Source: Planctomycetota bacterium
GTDB lineage: Bacteria; Planctomycetota; Phycisphaerae; UBA1845; PWPN01
Direction of reading: 5' to 3'
Assembly: GCA_016209665.1 (NCBI GenBank)
Contig: JACQVT010000373.1
Coordinates: forward strand, 1-10,241
DNA length: 10,241 nucleotides
Part shown: piece after piece, positions 1 to 6,675 of the stretch
Numbering within the stretch: position 1 is the stretch's first letter
Layout: every line of letters starts with the position of its first letter
Position numbers and translations under genes: made by a program
Notes under the pieces: model-generated
What the model was told of the DNA's origin: nothing
Seen by the model: only the letters and a program-made list of their open reading frames with translations
Databases searched by the model: none

Positions 1-336
1 CCGCCGCAGTTCAGTTGGATCGACCATCGCCTGGTCCGTGACAGGCACATCGCCGGCCGGTCGATCGAGGCCCTGGCCTTGTACCTCTTCCTGGTGACCG
101 TGGCCGATGGCCAGGGCCTGAGCTACTACTCCGACGCGGGTATTGGCAAACTGCTGCCGCTGGATGGGCCGGCGTTGGCCCGCGCCCGCCAGGAACTGAT
201 TCGAGCCCGGTTGGGCGAGATGCTGGGGAATCGCTCACTCGGATCGAAGATCCTGCGCGGTGAAAGAGACCTGAGCAAGAGCCACATCCGTGTGCTGGCC
301 AAGCGATTCAACGTCGATCCGGGTCTCTTCATCTGA
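1..336 (+). CDS. Chimeric ORF, 5' partial: IS-linked HTH-type protein fused to HigA-like antitoxin tail
   Basis: The frame is open from the window edge to the TGA at 334-336 (111 codons visible). Residues about 4-71 (FSWIDHRLVRDRHI, then EALALYLFLVTVADGQGLSYY and ARARQELIRARL) resemble the short DNA-binding-type proteins often found beside IS21-type transposases in Planctomycetota and other bacteria. From about residue 72 the sequence changes to GEMLGNRSLGSKILRGERDL and SKSHIRVLAKRF, which is the C-terminal half of an Xre-type HigA antitoxin ending in DPGLFI. The two parts belong to unrelated families, so I read this as an in-frame join near bases 205-216 made by deletion or recombination. 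No transposase or HigB toxin is visible in the window. Both family assignments come from remembered motifs, not from a search. The fusion product is probably not functional. Confidence 0.55.
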   Translation, partial: PPQFSWIDHRLVRDRHIAGRSIEALALYLFLVTVADGQGLSYYSDAGIGKLLPLDGPALARARQELIRARLGEMLGNRSLGSKILRGERDLSKSHIRVLAKRFNVDPGLFI

Positions 337-589
337 CTTGCCGCCCGCCAGCACGCCGGGGATTCCCAGGCGCGAACGCCCTGTACGCTTGAATCTGGTG
401 CGTCCGAGACCCCCGCTCATGTTGCGGGATATGGTCACCGCCGCGAAGAGGAAACCGACGAGACCGCGAGCGGGCAGCGAGCAGGTCCTCCTGCCTTCGG
501 TCACGGATCCCCGGTCCTTCGGAGTAGCGCAGCTCCACGGTGTTCTCATCAACGGGGTGGATCTTGGCGTGGGGGACCTCATTCGCCAT
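329..589 (-). CDS. Uncertain small ORF, possibly a broken gene start
   Basis: The ATG at 589 has a good ribosome binding site (GGAGG, 8 nt upstream), and the stop of the preceding remnant overlaps this start region. The first 30 or so residues (MANEVPHAKIHPVDENTVEL, then RYSEGPG) look like real protein. The remainder becomes arginine- and serine-rich, as expected when a GC-rich sequence is read out of frame. I therefore suspect a frameshift or a junction near base 490, with only the N-terminal part original. I do not recognise the family. No other convincing gene is seen between 337 and 578. Confidence 0.25.
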   Translation of the reverse strand: MANEVPHAKIHPVDENTVELRYSEGPGIRDRRQEDLLAARSRSRRFPLRGGDHIPQHERGSRTHQIQAYRAFAPGNPRRAGGRQVR

Positions 590-819
590 CGGCGCGACCT
601 CCGGAACCACCGTCCTTGTACTCGCCTATCTCCTCAATCTCACCTGCGTATGTGGTGCGCGGTGAACCGAACTCTGCGCCATTGATGGCTGCCCGGCGAA
701 GCCTGTCGTTGATTGCCACCCCCAGGCCTTGGTCGGGAACTGACGGTCAGGAGTCCCTCCTGATACGAACCACCTGCTACGGTAACCTGAAAGACTCTGC
801 CAAGATGACACCCAATCAT
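579..819 (-). pseudogene. Frameshifted remnant, possibly N-terminus of chorismate synthase
   Basis: Four bases after the stop of the kinase-like gene an ATG (819) opens a frame reading GCHLGRVFQVTVAGGSYQEG and then LLTV. That frame soon leads nowhere. From about base 744 the neighbouring minus frame continues the sense with VPDQGLGVAINDRLRRA and AEFGSPRTTYAGEIEEIGEY, and ends at TGA 579-581. The order G-x-x-F-x-V-T, G-x-S, VPPGL-like, and a later SPR block followed by an acidic stretch is the order found at the start of chorismate synthase (AroC). The usual FGESHG motif is replaced, and everything beyond about 75 residues is missing, so the identification is tentative. What is clear is a protein-like signal that switches frame and is cut short. 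The close spacing suggests it was once the next gene in an operon with the upstream gene. Confidence 0.35.
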
Positions 820-822
820 GTG

Positions 823-2598
823 TTACGCCCTCCATTCCGAAATCAGGCTCATGAGCGCCCTAGCCGCCTCCTCCGGACCCTTCGTCTCGTATCCGGAAAT
901 CCCCAGGCGCGTTCGGAGTTGTCCCACAAACATGCCGCTTTCGAACGCCGCTCTGAATGCCTTGTCAGCCAAGGGTTCATGCAGCTCCCTGTATTGAGGC
1001 GGACCGAAGATGTTGGCGAAGTAGCTGTGAACCAACCCAGTGGACGTCGTCGTCCCTTTCGCCATGGCCGCCCCTTCTCGGAAGACGTTCAGGGCCGTGT
1101 CCGGCGTATCGAATCGTTCGATGATGGGATGGCTGTCATCCACCTCCTCGTAGTTGTTTGCGTACAGCAGCAGATCCAGCCGGTAGCCATGGAGCACTTC
1201 ATCCAGCGTGGTCACCGGCAGCACCACGCGTGCGTTGATCTTCTGCGGGCTCATAATGATGGACCGGTCCAATTGCCCGAACGCGTAGCCCTGTTGGAGG
1301 TCGTCCAGCCGGACGAAGGCACCGATCTCTGTGCCATAACCCAGGACGCTGCCGTCGGCGGCAATATCGAGCGATCCCATGTCATCCGCGACGATCCGCA
1401 AGTCGCGGACGCAGTCCTTGCCCAGCATCCGCAGCGCCTCCAGGGACTCGGACTTGCCTGCCGCCGTGTCGCCGATGAGGAGAACGCTCGCCGCCCGGCC
1501 ATTCTCCAGAGCGATGCGTACCATCGCACCGTGGTAAGGCATCCGTCCCCGCTTCATCATCAGGATGTTGTGGAGCGTCAAGATCATCTTCTTGAGGTAG
1601 CCGAAATAGCCGAACCGGTCTTCTCCGGGCACGGCGGCGACCAGCAGGTCGTTGTCTTCATCCTCGTAGAAGATGGCCGGAAGATCGCCAAAGGCGGCCA
1701 TCGCTTCCGAAGGGGCACCAAAGAGATAGACGGCATCAGGGCCTTTGCGGATCTGCTCGGTTGTCGCCAATTCGAACAGATTCGCCAGGGAGCAGCCCAA
1801 GCCGATGAAGCTCTGGTGGAAGTAGACGAAAACCACAAGGGGACCCACGATGGCCGGATAGCACAGCCATTGGTTCGGATCGATCGACAGCCCGTCCAGC
1901 GGATTGCGTGTCGCCTTCTGGAACTGCCCGGTCCGCTTGTTCATCGGGGGGTCAATGATCATCGGAGGCGCAACCCACACTTGCCGGATGAACGGCACCT
2001 TCCCGAGCAGTTCGCGATATCGTGAGGGAAGAGGGCACTCCTCCGGGACCGCAATCAGGCCGATCTTGCAGCCGGCGGCCACTTGTCGATAGACACGGGG
2101 GTGGTCGCCGGTGATGTTCTCGCAGAGATCCCGGTATACCGAACGAACCAGATGCGCAAGCGATTCGATCGTGTCATTGAAGACGCGATAAGGACGCTGG
2201 TCCGAGCCGGTGGGGCCGGGCTCGGAATGAACCACCATGAAGCGGTCGAACGTGCGCCAGAAGTCGTACAGACCCTCGACGAACTCGTGAAGGGCCTTCC
2301 GCCGCGCGGGTTCCAGGAAGTAGCTCGCGCCCGGAACGATATTGGCAACCTGATCCAGAGGATTTTCACTGAGCGGCCGAAGCAGTGCCAGCAAGGACGA
2401 GCACCCCGCCACGTTCTCGGAGTTGAGATCCAGTAGATCCAGAAGGGGTGAGCGCCTCTCGCGAAGGTGCTTGACATACAGACAGATGACGCGGAAGAAG
2501 ACATCGCTGTGCGTCAGCTCCCTCTTTGAGGTGCAGACCTGCCCTTCGGTGTGAATCACCATCTGACAGCCTTCGATCTCGAAGCGTTTAATCGCCAT
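823..2598 (-). CDS. PEP carboxykinase/HPr kinase-like P-loop ATP-binding protein
   Basis: A 591-residue cytoplasmic protein without signal peptide or membrane segments. A Walker A motif GDTAAGKS lies at about residues 376-383 and is followed by ESLEALRMLG; VADDMGSLDIA follows about 25 residues later. This arrangement is typical of the PEP carboxykinase/HPr kinase type of nucleotide-binding domain. It resembles uncharacterised PEPCK-like ATP-binding proteins in anaerobes, whose substrate I do not know. The 370-residue N-terminal half has no motif I recognise. I chose the ATG at 2598 (MAIKRFEIEG) because GAGGAA precedes it by a few bases; a GTG/ATG-type extension to 2649 lacks such a site. Upstream at 2645-2692 is a terminator-type hairpin in leader position. 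A broken gene follows 4 bp after the stop. The gene is intact, with more moderate GC and fewer overlapping ORF artefacts than the sulfatases. Confidence 0.75.
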   Translation of the reverse strand: MAIKRFEIEGCQMVIHTEGQVCTSKRELTHSDVFFRVICLYVKHLRERRSPLLDLLDLNSENVAGCSSLLALLRPLSENPLDQVANIVPGASYFLEPARRKALHEFVEGLYDFWRTFDRFMVVHSEPGPTGSDQRPYRVFNDTIESLAHLVRSVYRDLCENITGDHPRVYRQVAAGCKIGLIAVPEECPLPSRYRELLGKVPFIRQVWVAPPMIIDPPMNKRTGQFQKATRNPLDGLSIDPNQWLCYPAIVGPLVVFVYFHQSFIGLGCSLANLFELATTEQIRKGPDAVYLFGAPSEAMAAFGDLPAIFYEDEDNDLLVAAVPGEDRFGYFGYLKKMILTLHNILMMKRGRMPYHGAMVRIALENGRAASVLLIGDTAAGKSESLEALRMLGKDCVRDLRIVADDMGSLDIAADGSVLGYGTEIGAFVRLDDLQQGYAFGQLDRSIIMSPQKINARVVLPVTTLDEVLHGYRLDLLLYANNYEEVDDSHPIIERFDTPDTALNVFREGAAMAKGTTTSTGLVHSYFANIFGPPQYRELHEPLADKAFRAAFESGMFVGQLRTRLGISGYETKGPEEAARALMSLISEWRA

Positions 2599-2644
2599 GC
2601 GTTCCTCACCATCAGGACGGCTTCCCGCCCATTTCCCGAATCGA

Positions 2645-2692
2645 AACAAAAAGGCCGAAGAACACCGTGTGACGGCGACGTTCTTCGGCCTT
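2645..2692 (-). terminator. Intrinsic terminator hairpin in leader position
   Basis: Arms 2651-2663 (aaggccgaagaac) and 2680-2692 (gttcttcggcctt) are perfect 13-bp complements. A small inner hairpin (2665-2668 with 2672-2675) sits in the loop. Read on the minus strand the stem runs directly into TTTTTG, the signature of a rho-independent terminator. It ends only about 47 bp before the start of the kinase-like gene on the same strand, so it either stops leakage from upstream or acts as an attenuator in the 5' leader. Confidence 0.75.
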
Positions 2693-2753
2693 CAACTCCG
2701 AACCGCACTCTGTTTGCGGGAGCCCGGTCGGACCTGTAAGACGCCCTTTGGGC

Positions 2754-2804
2754 AAAAAAAGGACCGCAGGATGACACGCGGTCATCGTGCGGCCTATCCT
2801 GCGG
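2754..2804 (-). terminator. Intrinsic terminator after DUF2294 gene
   Basis: Arms 2764-2772 (ccgcaggat) and 2796-2804 (atcctgcgg) enclose a further internal pairing (2771-2775 with 2781-2785). On the minus strand the stem is followed, after TCC, by seven T residues (A-run at 2754-2760). It lies about 150 bp downstream of the DUF2294 stop and probably ends that transcript. A short GCCC-TTT-GGGC hairpin adjoins it at 2743-2753. Confidence 0.7.
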
Positions 2805-2955
2805 CAGGCGGCATCAGGTGCCGCCCCCCGAGTATCTGCCCCATCTAACGTGCCAGTATACGGGAACGACCCACCAAGTCAAACCGGATGGAGCTTTGCG
2901 GCGAGAGAACCATCCGCCAACGCGTCCACCAGAGACCGAGCAGGCCGACCCTGCC

Positions 2956-3375
2956 TTACTGCTCCTGCGAGGGGTCACGGGACTTGCTCCGTGTTTCCCC
3001 TACACACTCGAAATCGGGAGACGCCTCCAGCCCGAAGATAATGACCCGCTCACCGATCACGGTACTGATGTCGGTGTGCAGGGTTGTCACTCTCCTTCCG
3101 GTTATGGATTCCACGACTGCCTCCAGGAGAGCGCGTCCCCTCTCAAGGAGTTCGATCCGGGTCTGCTTGATTAAGTCACGCCCCCTGGAGCTGTCGGATG
3201 TCTTGGCCAACTGGTATTCCGCCGGCGTGAGAACGCCTTTCAGACGCACGAGCACGAGGTCGTCAATGATGTAGGTCTTGGTTTCCAGCGGGCCACGCCC
3301 CATGTATTCCTTCTCGAACTTGATCACCGCCTCGCTGATCTCGGCCTCGATCTGTCCCTTGGTTCTGGCTTTCAT
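2956..3375 (-). CDS. DUF2294 family protein
   Basis: A 139-residue protein beginning MKARTKGQIEAEISEA, with the family blocks IKFEKEYMGRGP, TYIIDDLVLVRLKGVLTPAE, RIELLERGRALLE and TGRRVTTLHTDISTVIGERV. These match the DUF2294 family as I remember it from Firmicutes and other anaerobes. The length is normal for the family; function is unknown. I chose the ATG at 3375 because homology starts there. An in-frame TTG at 3423 has AGGAGG only one base upstream, too close for that start. The last 20 residues (after FGLEASPDFECV) are a charged tail. The gene is followed by a terminator at 2754-2804 and has its own candidate promoter upstream at 3536-3564. Confidence 0.8.
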   Translation of the reverse strand: MKARTKGQIEAEISEAVIKFEKEYMGRGPLETKTYIIDDLVLVRLKGVLTPAEYQLAKTSDSSRGRDLIKQTRIELLERGRALLEAVVESITGRRVTTLHTDISTVIGERVIIFGLEASPDFECVGETRSKSRDPSQEQ

Positions 3376-3754
3376 GTACGTATAGTTCTCGACGACTCGT
3401 GGCCGCGCCTGGCGGCCTGACAAGCCTCCTGTGGCGGAGTCCTACAACTCGGTCGGCGTTCTGTACCGGCGATAGCAACGTATCATCCCGCAAAGACTTA
3501 AGGCGACAGATGCCGATGCCTGGCGACAGGACGCCATTATGGGCGAGCGCGACTGGCGCGTCCAGCCCGAGCAAGGGAGCGTAAACGCGCGAGGAGCCCG
3601 AGACGTTCGGTAAGCTCCATGAGGTCCACCCGCCTGCCGTGTCTTTCGCGACGCGAAAAGCCATATCTATTGTCAGGATGGCCGCAGCTTGGATTCGAGA
3701 TTGGTCTTCTGAAAAAGGCCAGCTTTTCGAGTTGGGTGTCGTCGCTGAAAGCCC
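3376..3754. other. Intergenic region without a recognised gene
   Basis: Frames on both strands here translate to low-complexity arginine/serine-rich sequence that resembles no family I know. The region holds the candidate DUF2294 promoter and leader. It also holds a 15-bp interrupted palindrome at 3644-3658 (tttcgcg-a-cgcgaaa), which could be a protein-binding site. I see no riboswitch class that I can name. Confidence 0.5.
3536..3564 (-). promoter_or_regulatory. Candidate sigma-70 promoter for DUF2294 gene
   Basis: On the minus strand TGGACG (3559-3564) and CATAAT (3536-3541) are separated by exactly 17 bp. This would give a leader of about 150 nt before the ATG at 3375, containing TGTCGCC twice within about 30 bases and an AGGAGG. 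Matches to consensus are partial, so this is a suggestion only. Confidence 0.3.
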
Positions 3755-3782
3755 TTCCAAATGGCCAGGAACGCGGTATAAT
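3755..3782 (+). promoter_or_regulatory. Candidate promoter with perfect TATAAT
   Basis: TATAAT is at 3777-3782 on the plus strand. The best -35 candidate, TTCCAA at 3755-3760 with 16-bp spacing, is poor. It lies about 85 bp upstream of the tRNA-Gly fragment and may be that gene's old promoter. Confidence 0.3.
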
Positions 3783-3791
3783 GACCGGCTG

Positions 3792-3829
3792 CCGGTTCTT
3801 AAGTAGTGCGCTTGCACTACTTAAGCCGG
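3792..3829. repeat. Long perfect hairpin with GCTT loop
   Basis: Arms 3798-3809 (cttaagtagtgc) and 3814-3825 (gcactacttaag) pair perfectly around a 4-base loop. A further ccgg/ccgg pairing (3792-3795 with 3826-3829) follows after a 2-base bulge, giving 16 bp in all. There is no T-run on either side, so it is not a classical terminator. It lies between a TATAAT and a tRNA fragment and may be a REP-like repeat. Confidence 0.7.
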
Positions 3830-3867
3830 GCTGCAGATTTGCGTAAGTGTTTGATGTTGAAAAACTT

Positions 3868-3909
3868 GCGGGCGTAATTCAGTGGTAGACTGCCAGCTTC
3901 CCAAGCTGG
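3868..3909 (+). pseudogene. 5' half of tRNA-Gly(CCC), truncated
   Basis: GCGGGCG (3868-3874) is a glycine tRNA 5' acceptor strand, followed by TA and a D arm ATTC-AGTGGTA-GACT with one mismatch. Next comes a perfect anticodon arm, CCAGC-TTCCCAA-GCTGG (3893-3909), with anticodon CCC at 3900-3902. After base 3909 there is no T arm (no GGTTCGA-type loop) and no CGCCCGC 3' acceptor strand; the sequence runs into the 3' end of the neighbouring sulfatase gene. A normal tRNA-Gly has about 74 bases and only 42 are present. The gene is therefore a dead remnant, cut by deletion or by insertion of the sulfatase segment. Confidence 0.75.
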
Positions 3910-3932
3910 TATTGCTCGCCTCAACTTGCGCG

Positions 3933-5141
3933 TCACTTCTCTGACCCGTAGGGCGGCTTCCAGAGCCAGGGGAGCACGCCGGCTTGCGTTGCCCAGGCGT
4001 CCCATTTCTTCTTCATGGTTTCCACGCGGTCGGGATCGGGGGCGGCGAGGTCGTGCAGCTCGGCGGGGTCGCGGGCCAGATCGTACAACTCCCACGAACC
4101 GGCGGGACCCTTGGCGACGAGCTTCCAGTCGCGCATGCGGATAGCGCGGTTGCCCTCGTGCTCCCAGTAGATGGCCTCGCGCTCGATCGGCCGGCCTGCG
4201 AAGGCGGGGACCAGGCTGACGCCTTCCATCGGTTGGATGCGCTGGCCTTGGAACTGCGTCGGGTACTTGGCCCCGGCGAGTTCCGCGCACGTCGCCATGA
4301 TGTCGATCACCTGCCCCGGCTGACGCTCGATCTCGCCCCGACGGCGGATGCCCGCGGGCCAGTGGGCGATCAGCGGCGTGGCGATGCCGCCCTCGTGGAC
4401 CCAGTGCTTGTACTCGCGGAACGGTGTGTTGGAGACGTTGGCCCAGGCCTGGCCGTAGGCGACGTACAGGAACAAGGGTTTGTCCTTCTCGCGGGCAGTG
4501 TGCTCGGCGATGAACCTCGTCGCGTTGTCGCTGATGGCGTCGGTGTAGTAGAAGTGCCGGGGCCGGTACTCCGGGTCGTTCTCCGGTGTGATCCGCGTGT
4601 TGTCGCGGGTCAGCGTGACCGGGTCGTAATAGCTGCCGCCGCCGGTGATGGTCCCGTAGAACCGATCGAATCCGCGTTGCCGCGGCCAGTTGGCGGGGGC
4701 GCCTTCGGCCCACTCCTCGCTGGTGACGTGCCACTTGCCGCACATGTACGTCGCGTAGCCCGCGGCCCGCAGGACCTCGGCGATGGTCACGGCGCGGTGG
4801 CTCAGTTCGCCCCGCCACGGTTCGGGCCGACCCTGCGGCCGGCCCGTCATGTGGCCCATGCCCGCCTGGTGCGGATGCAGACCGGTCAGCAGGGCCGCTC
4901 GCGTCGGACAGCACCGGGCCATGTTGTAGAACTGCGAGAACCGCACGCCTCCGGCGGCCAAGCGGTCGAGCGTCGGCGTGGGGATCTCCCCGCCGTAGCA
5001 GCCGATATCCGAGAAGCCCATGTTGTCGCTCATGACGAGCACGATGTTCGGACGCGGAGCGGTCGCTCCAACCTGGCCGAGCACGCCGGGGGCGCAGGCC
5101 AGGAAGGCGAAGACCCACGTATCTGCGAAACCTCGTCTCAA
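3933..5141 (-). CDS. Type I sulfatase with internal deletion, probably inactive
   Basis: About 402 residues, against roughly 500-560 usual for this arylsulfatase type. An N-terminal signal peptide (DTWVFAFLACAPGVLG) suggests export. The fold start PNIVLVMSDNMGFSDIGCYG and the formylglycine motif C77-C-P-T-R81 within ARCCPTRAALLTG are intact, as is YMCGKWH. At residues 225-231 the protein jumps from PLFLYVAYG to QAWANVSNTPFREYKHWVHE. The family normally has about 130-150 residues between these, including a PHxP-type histidine and the SDNG metal-ligand segment. All of that is missing, yet the frame is kept. The TTG at 5141 is preferred: AGGAGG stands 7 nt before it, whereas a GTG at 5147 is only 1 nt from AGGAGG. 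It follows the next sulfatase by 38 bp and was probably co-transcribed with it. Catalysis is unlikely. Confidence 0.85.
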   Translation of the reverse strand: MRRGFADTWVFAFLACAPGVLGQVGATAPRPNIVLVMSDNMGFSDIGCYGGEIPTPTLDRLAAGGVRFSQFYNMARCCPTRAALLTGLHPHQAGMGHMTGRPQGRPEPWRGELSHRAVTIAEVLRAAGYATYMCGKWHVTSEEWAEGAPANWPRQRGFDRFYGTITGGGSYYDPVTLTRDNTRITPENDPEYRPRHFYYTDAISDNATRFIAEHTAREKDKPLFLYVAYGQAWANVSNTPFREYKHWVHEGGIATPLIAHWPAGIRRRGEIERQPGQVIDIMATCAELAGAKYPTQFQGQRIQPMEGVSLVPAFAGRPIEREAIYWEHEGNRAIRMRDWKLVAKGPAGSWELYDLARDPAELHDLAAPDPDRVETMKKKWDAWATQAGVLPWLWKPPYGSEK

Positions 5142-5179
5142 GAACACGCCTCCTGTCTCGGCCGGTTAAATCCGCCGTG

Positions 5180-6526
5180 TCATCGATCAGATGGCCGCGT
5201 CGCTGCGCCGCGGGTGACTTCCCGCCGCCATTGCTTCAGCGCCCCCGCCAGTTCCGTGCGTTTCTCGGGCATTTCACCAGCCAAATCATGCTCCTCGCTC
5301 GGATCGCGCCCGAGGTCGTACAACTCGTCGGTACGGGTGTCGTGGTACTCGATCAGCTTGTAGTCGCCGCGGCGGATGGCGCTGGCGGAGCGGCGCCGCT
5401 CGGGCCGATCGAGCGTGAAATCCCAATAGAGCGTTTCCCGGCTGAGTGTTGTCGCCCCGCGAAGCAATGGAACGATGCTCTGACCGTCCAGGGTTTGTTG
5501 CGGCTTTGGCTTTGCCCCCGCGATCTCGAGGAACGTGGGGTAGAAATCGAGAGCGGTTACGGGCACGTCGCAAACCTCACCTGTGCGCGTGAAACCCGCT
5601 CCGTCGATGATCAACGGGACGCGGATGCCGCCTTCGTAGAGCGTCGCTTTGCCCGATCGCAGCGGCCGGTTGGTGGTGAACCGCAGCTCGCCGCCGTTGT
5701 CCGACGTGAAGATGAGCAGCGTGCGGTCGGCGAGGCCCCAGTCCTCGAGTGCGGAGGCGATCCGGCCCACGCCCTCGTCCACGCTGGCGAGCATCGCCGC
5801 CAACTCCGGGTTGCGGCCCGGCTGGCCTGCGCCCGGCTTCGCGCGGAACCGGGCGACCTCCTCCGGTTTGCCGGCCAGGAAGGCGTGGACGGCGTAATGT
5901 GACAGGTACAGGAAGAACGGCCGGGCGCGGTGGCGATAGATGAACGACAGAGTCTCCTGCGTGAGCCGGTCAGTCAGGTACTCGTCGGCGGTCCGAGGCT
6001 GGACGTCGGGCATGAACTTGTAGGGGCCGAAGTAGTCACCCTCGGCGATGTAGCGCGTCTCCGAGCAGATCACCTCATCGAAGCCGTGGCCCGCGGGGTC
6101 GCCGCGGCGCTGTGCGTAGTCGCCCATGAGGTGCCACTTGCCGATCAGGCCGGTCGCGTAGCCGGCATCATGAAGCGCTTCGGCCAGCGTGTGGTAATCC
6201 GCAGCGAGGAACCGCTTGTCGTCCCCCCGCAGGTAGTCCGTGATTCCGACGCGAGCCGGATGCTGCCCGGTCATCAGGGCGGCCCGCGTGGGCGAACACA
6301 CGGGCGAGCTGGAGTAGGCGCAGGTAAACCGCAGGCCGCGGGCGGCCAGGCGATCCAGGTTGGGCGTTTCGTTGTAGGTGTTCCCGTAACAGCCGAGTTC
6401 GCTCCAGCCGAGATCGTCGGCGAGGATGAATACGATGTTGGGCGGCCCGCTGACGTCGGCCGGCCGGGTGGCTCCCGCCCCGAACGTCCGGCCAGCGCTG
6501 GCCAAGAGGAGGACCACCAAGCCCAA
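5180..6526 (-). CDS. Secreted type I sulfatase, start uncertain
   Basis: Contains every hallmark of a formylglycine sulfatase. PPNIVFILADDLGWSELGCY holds the first metal-binding aspartates. CSPTRAALMTGQ is the CxPxR site modified to formylglycine (Cys codon at 6298-6296). GLIGKWHLMG, SHYAVHAF and IFTSDNGGELR carry further catalytic and metal ligands, and LYEGGIRVPLII closes the core. The C-terminal RRGDYKLIEYHDTRTDELYD block and EEHDLAGEMPEKR complete a normal length. A hydrophobic signal-type segment (GLGLVVLLLASAGRTFGA) precedes the domain. The true start is unclear. I give the in-frame TTG at 6526, but the basic residues expected before a signal peptide (PRRCF) lie further upstream in the open frame. 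The ATG at 6596 is out of frame by one base, and the next in-frame ATG (6739) would translate a palindromic repeat. First gene of a two-sulfatase minus-strand unit. Confidence 0.85.
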   Translation of the reverse strand: MGLVVLLLASAGRTFGAGATRPADVSGPPNIVFILADDLGWSELGCYGNTYNETPNLDRLAARGLRFTCAYSSSPVCSPTRAALMTGQHPARVGITDYLRGDDKRFLAADYHTLAEALHDAGYATGLIGKWHLMGDYAQRRGDPAGHGFDEVICSETRYIAEGDYFGPYKFMPDVQPRTADEYLTDRLTQETLSFIYRHRARPFFLYLSHYAVHAFLAGKPEEVARFRAKPGAGQPGRNPELAAMLASVDEGVGRIASALEDWGLADRTLLIFTSDNGGELRFTTNRPLRSGKATLYEGGIRVPLIIDGAGFTRTGEVCDVPVTALDFYPTFLEIAGAKPKPQQTLDGQSIVPLLRGATTLSRETLYWDFTLDRPERRRSASAIRRGDYKLIEYHDTRTDELYDLGRDPSEEHDLAGEMPEKRTELAGALKQWRREVTRGAATRPSDR

Positions 6527-6606
6527 CCCAGGGCGGCCTACGCCTGCAAAACAACGACGCGGGGACGCGGGGACACGAAGACGTGGAGAAGGGCATGGCC
6601 GACTCA

Positions 6607-6675
6607 GAGCCTGTCCCAAAACCCTGAAATCCGACCGGCTGGAAGCCGGTCCCACACGGGTTTTGGGACAGGCTC
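6607..6675. repeat. Nested inverted repeat, REP-like, 69 bp
   Basis: Outer arms 6607-6624 (gagcctgtcccaaaaccc) and 6658-6675 (gggttttgggacaggctc) are perfect 18-bp complements. Between them is a second hairpin, 6634-6640 (accggct) with 6644-6650 (agccggt) around a GGA triloop. The inner accggct/agccggt core resembles short palindromes I associate with planctomycete intergenic regions. There is no transposase nearby. The element may be a miniature non-autonomous element or a REP sequence. Confidence 0.75.

Noticed and set aside
616..2025. Long plus-strand open frame opposite the kinase-like gene
   Set aside because: Its translation lacks family motifs and is a shadow of the minus-strand gene, which has a Walker A motif and a ribosome binding site.
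3376..3540. Riboswitch in the DUF2294 leader
   Set aside because: The leader is long and has repeated TGTCGCC, but I could not match it to the conserved core of any class I know.
3263..3817. 184-codon minus-strand frame upstream of DUF2294
   Set aside because: It overlaps the DUF2294 coding region in another frame and shows no protein family character.
3792..3829. Hairpin as terminator of the deleted sulfatase
   Set aside because: The stem is strong, but no T-run follows on either strand; I list it as a repeat instead.
3817..5118. 433-codon minus-strand frame overlapping the deleted sulfatase
   Set aside because: Arginine/proline-rich out-of-frame translation with no motifs; the neighbouring frame encodes the sulfatase.
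3984..5363. Long plus-strand open frame opposite the sulfatases
   Set aside because: It is antisense to two clear sulfatase genes and spans their junction; it is open because of high GC.
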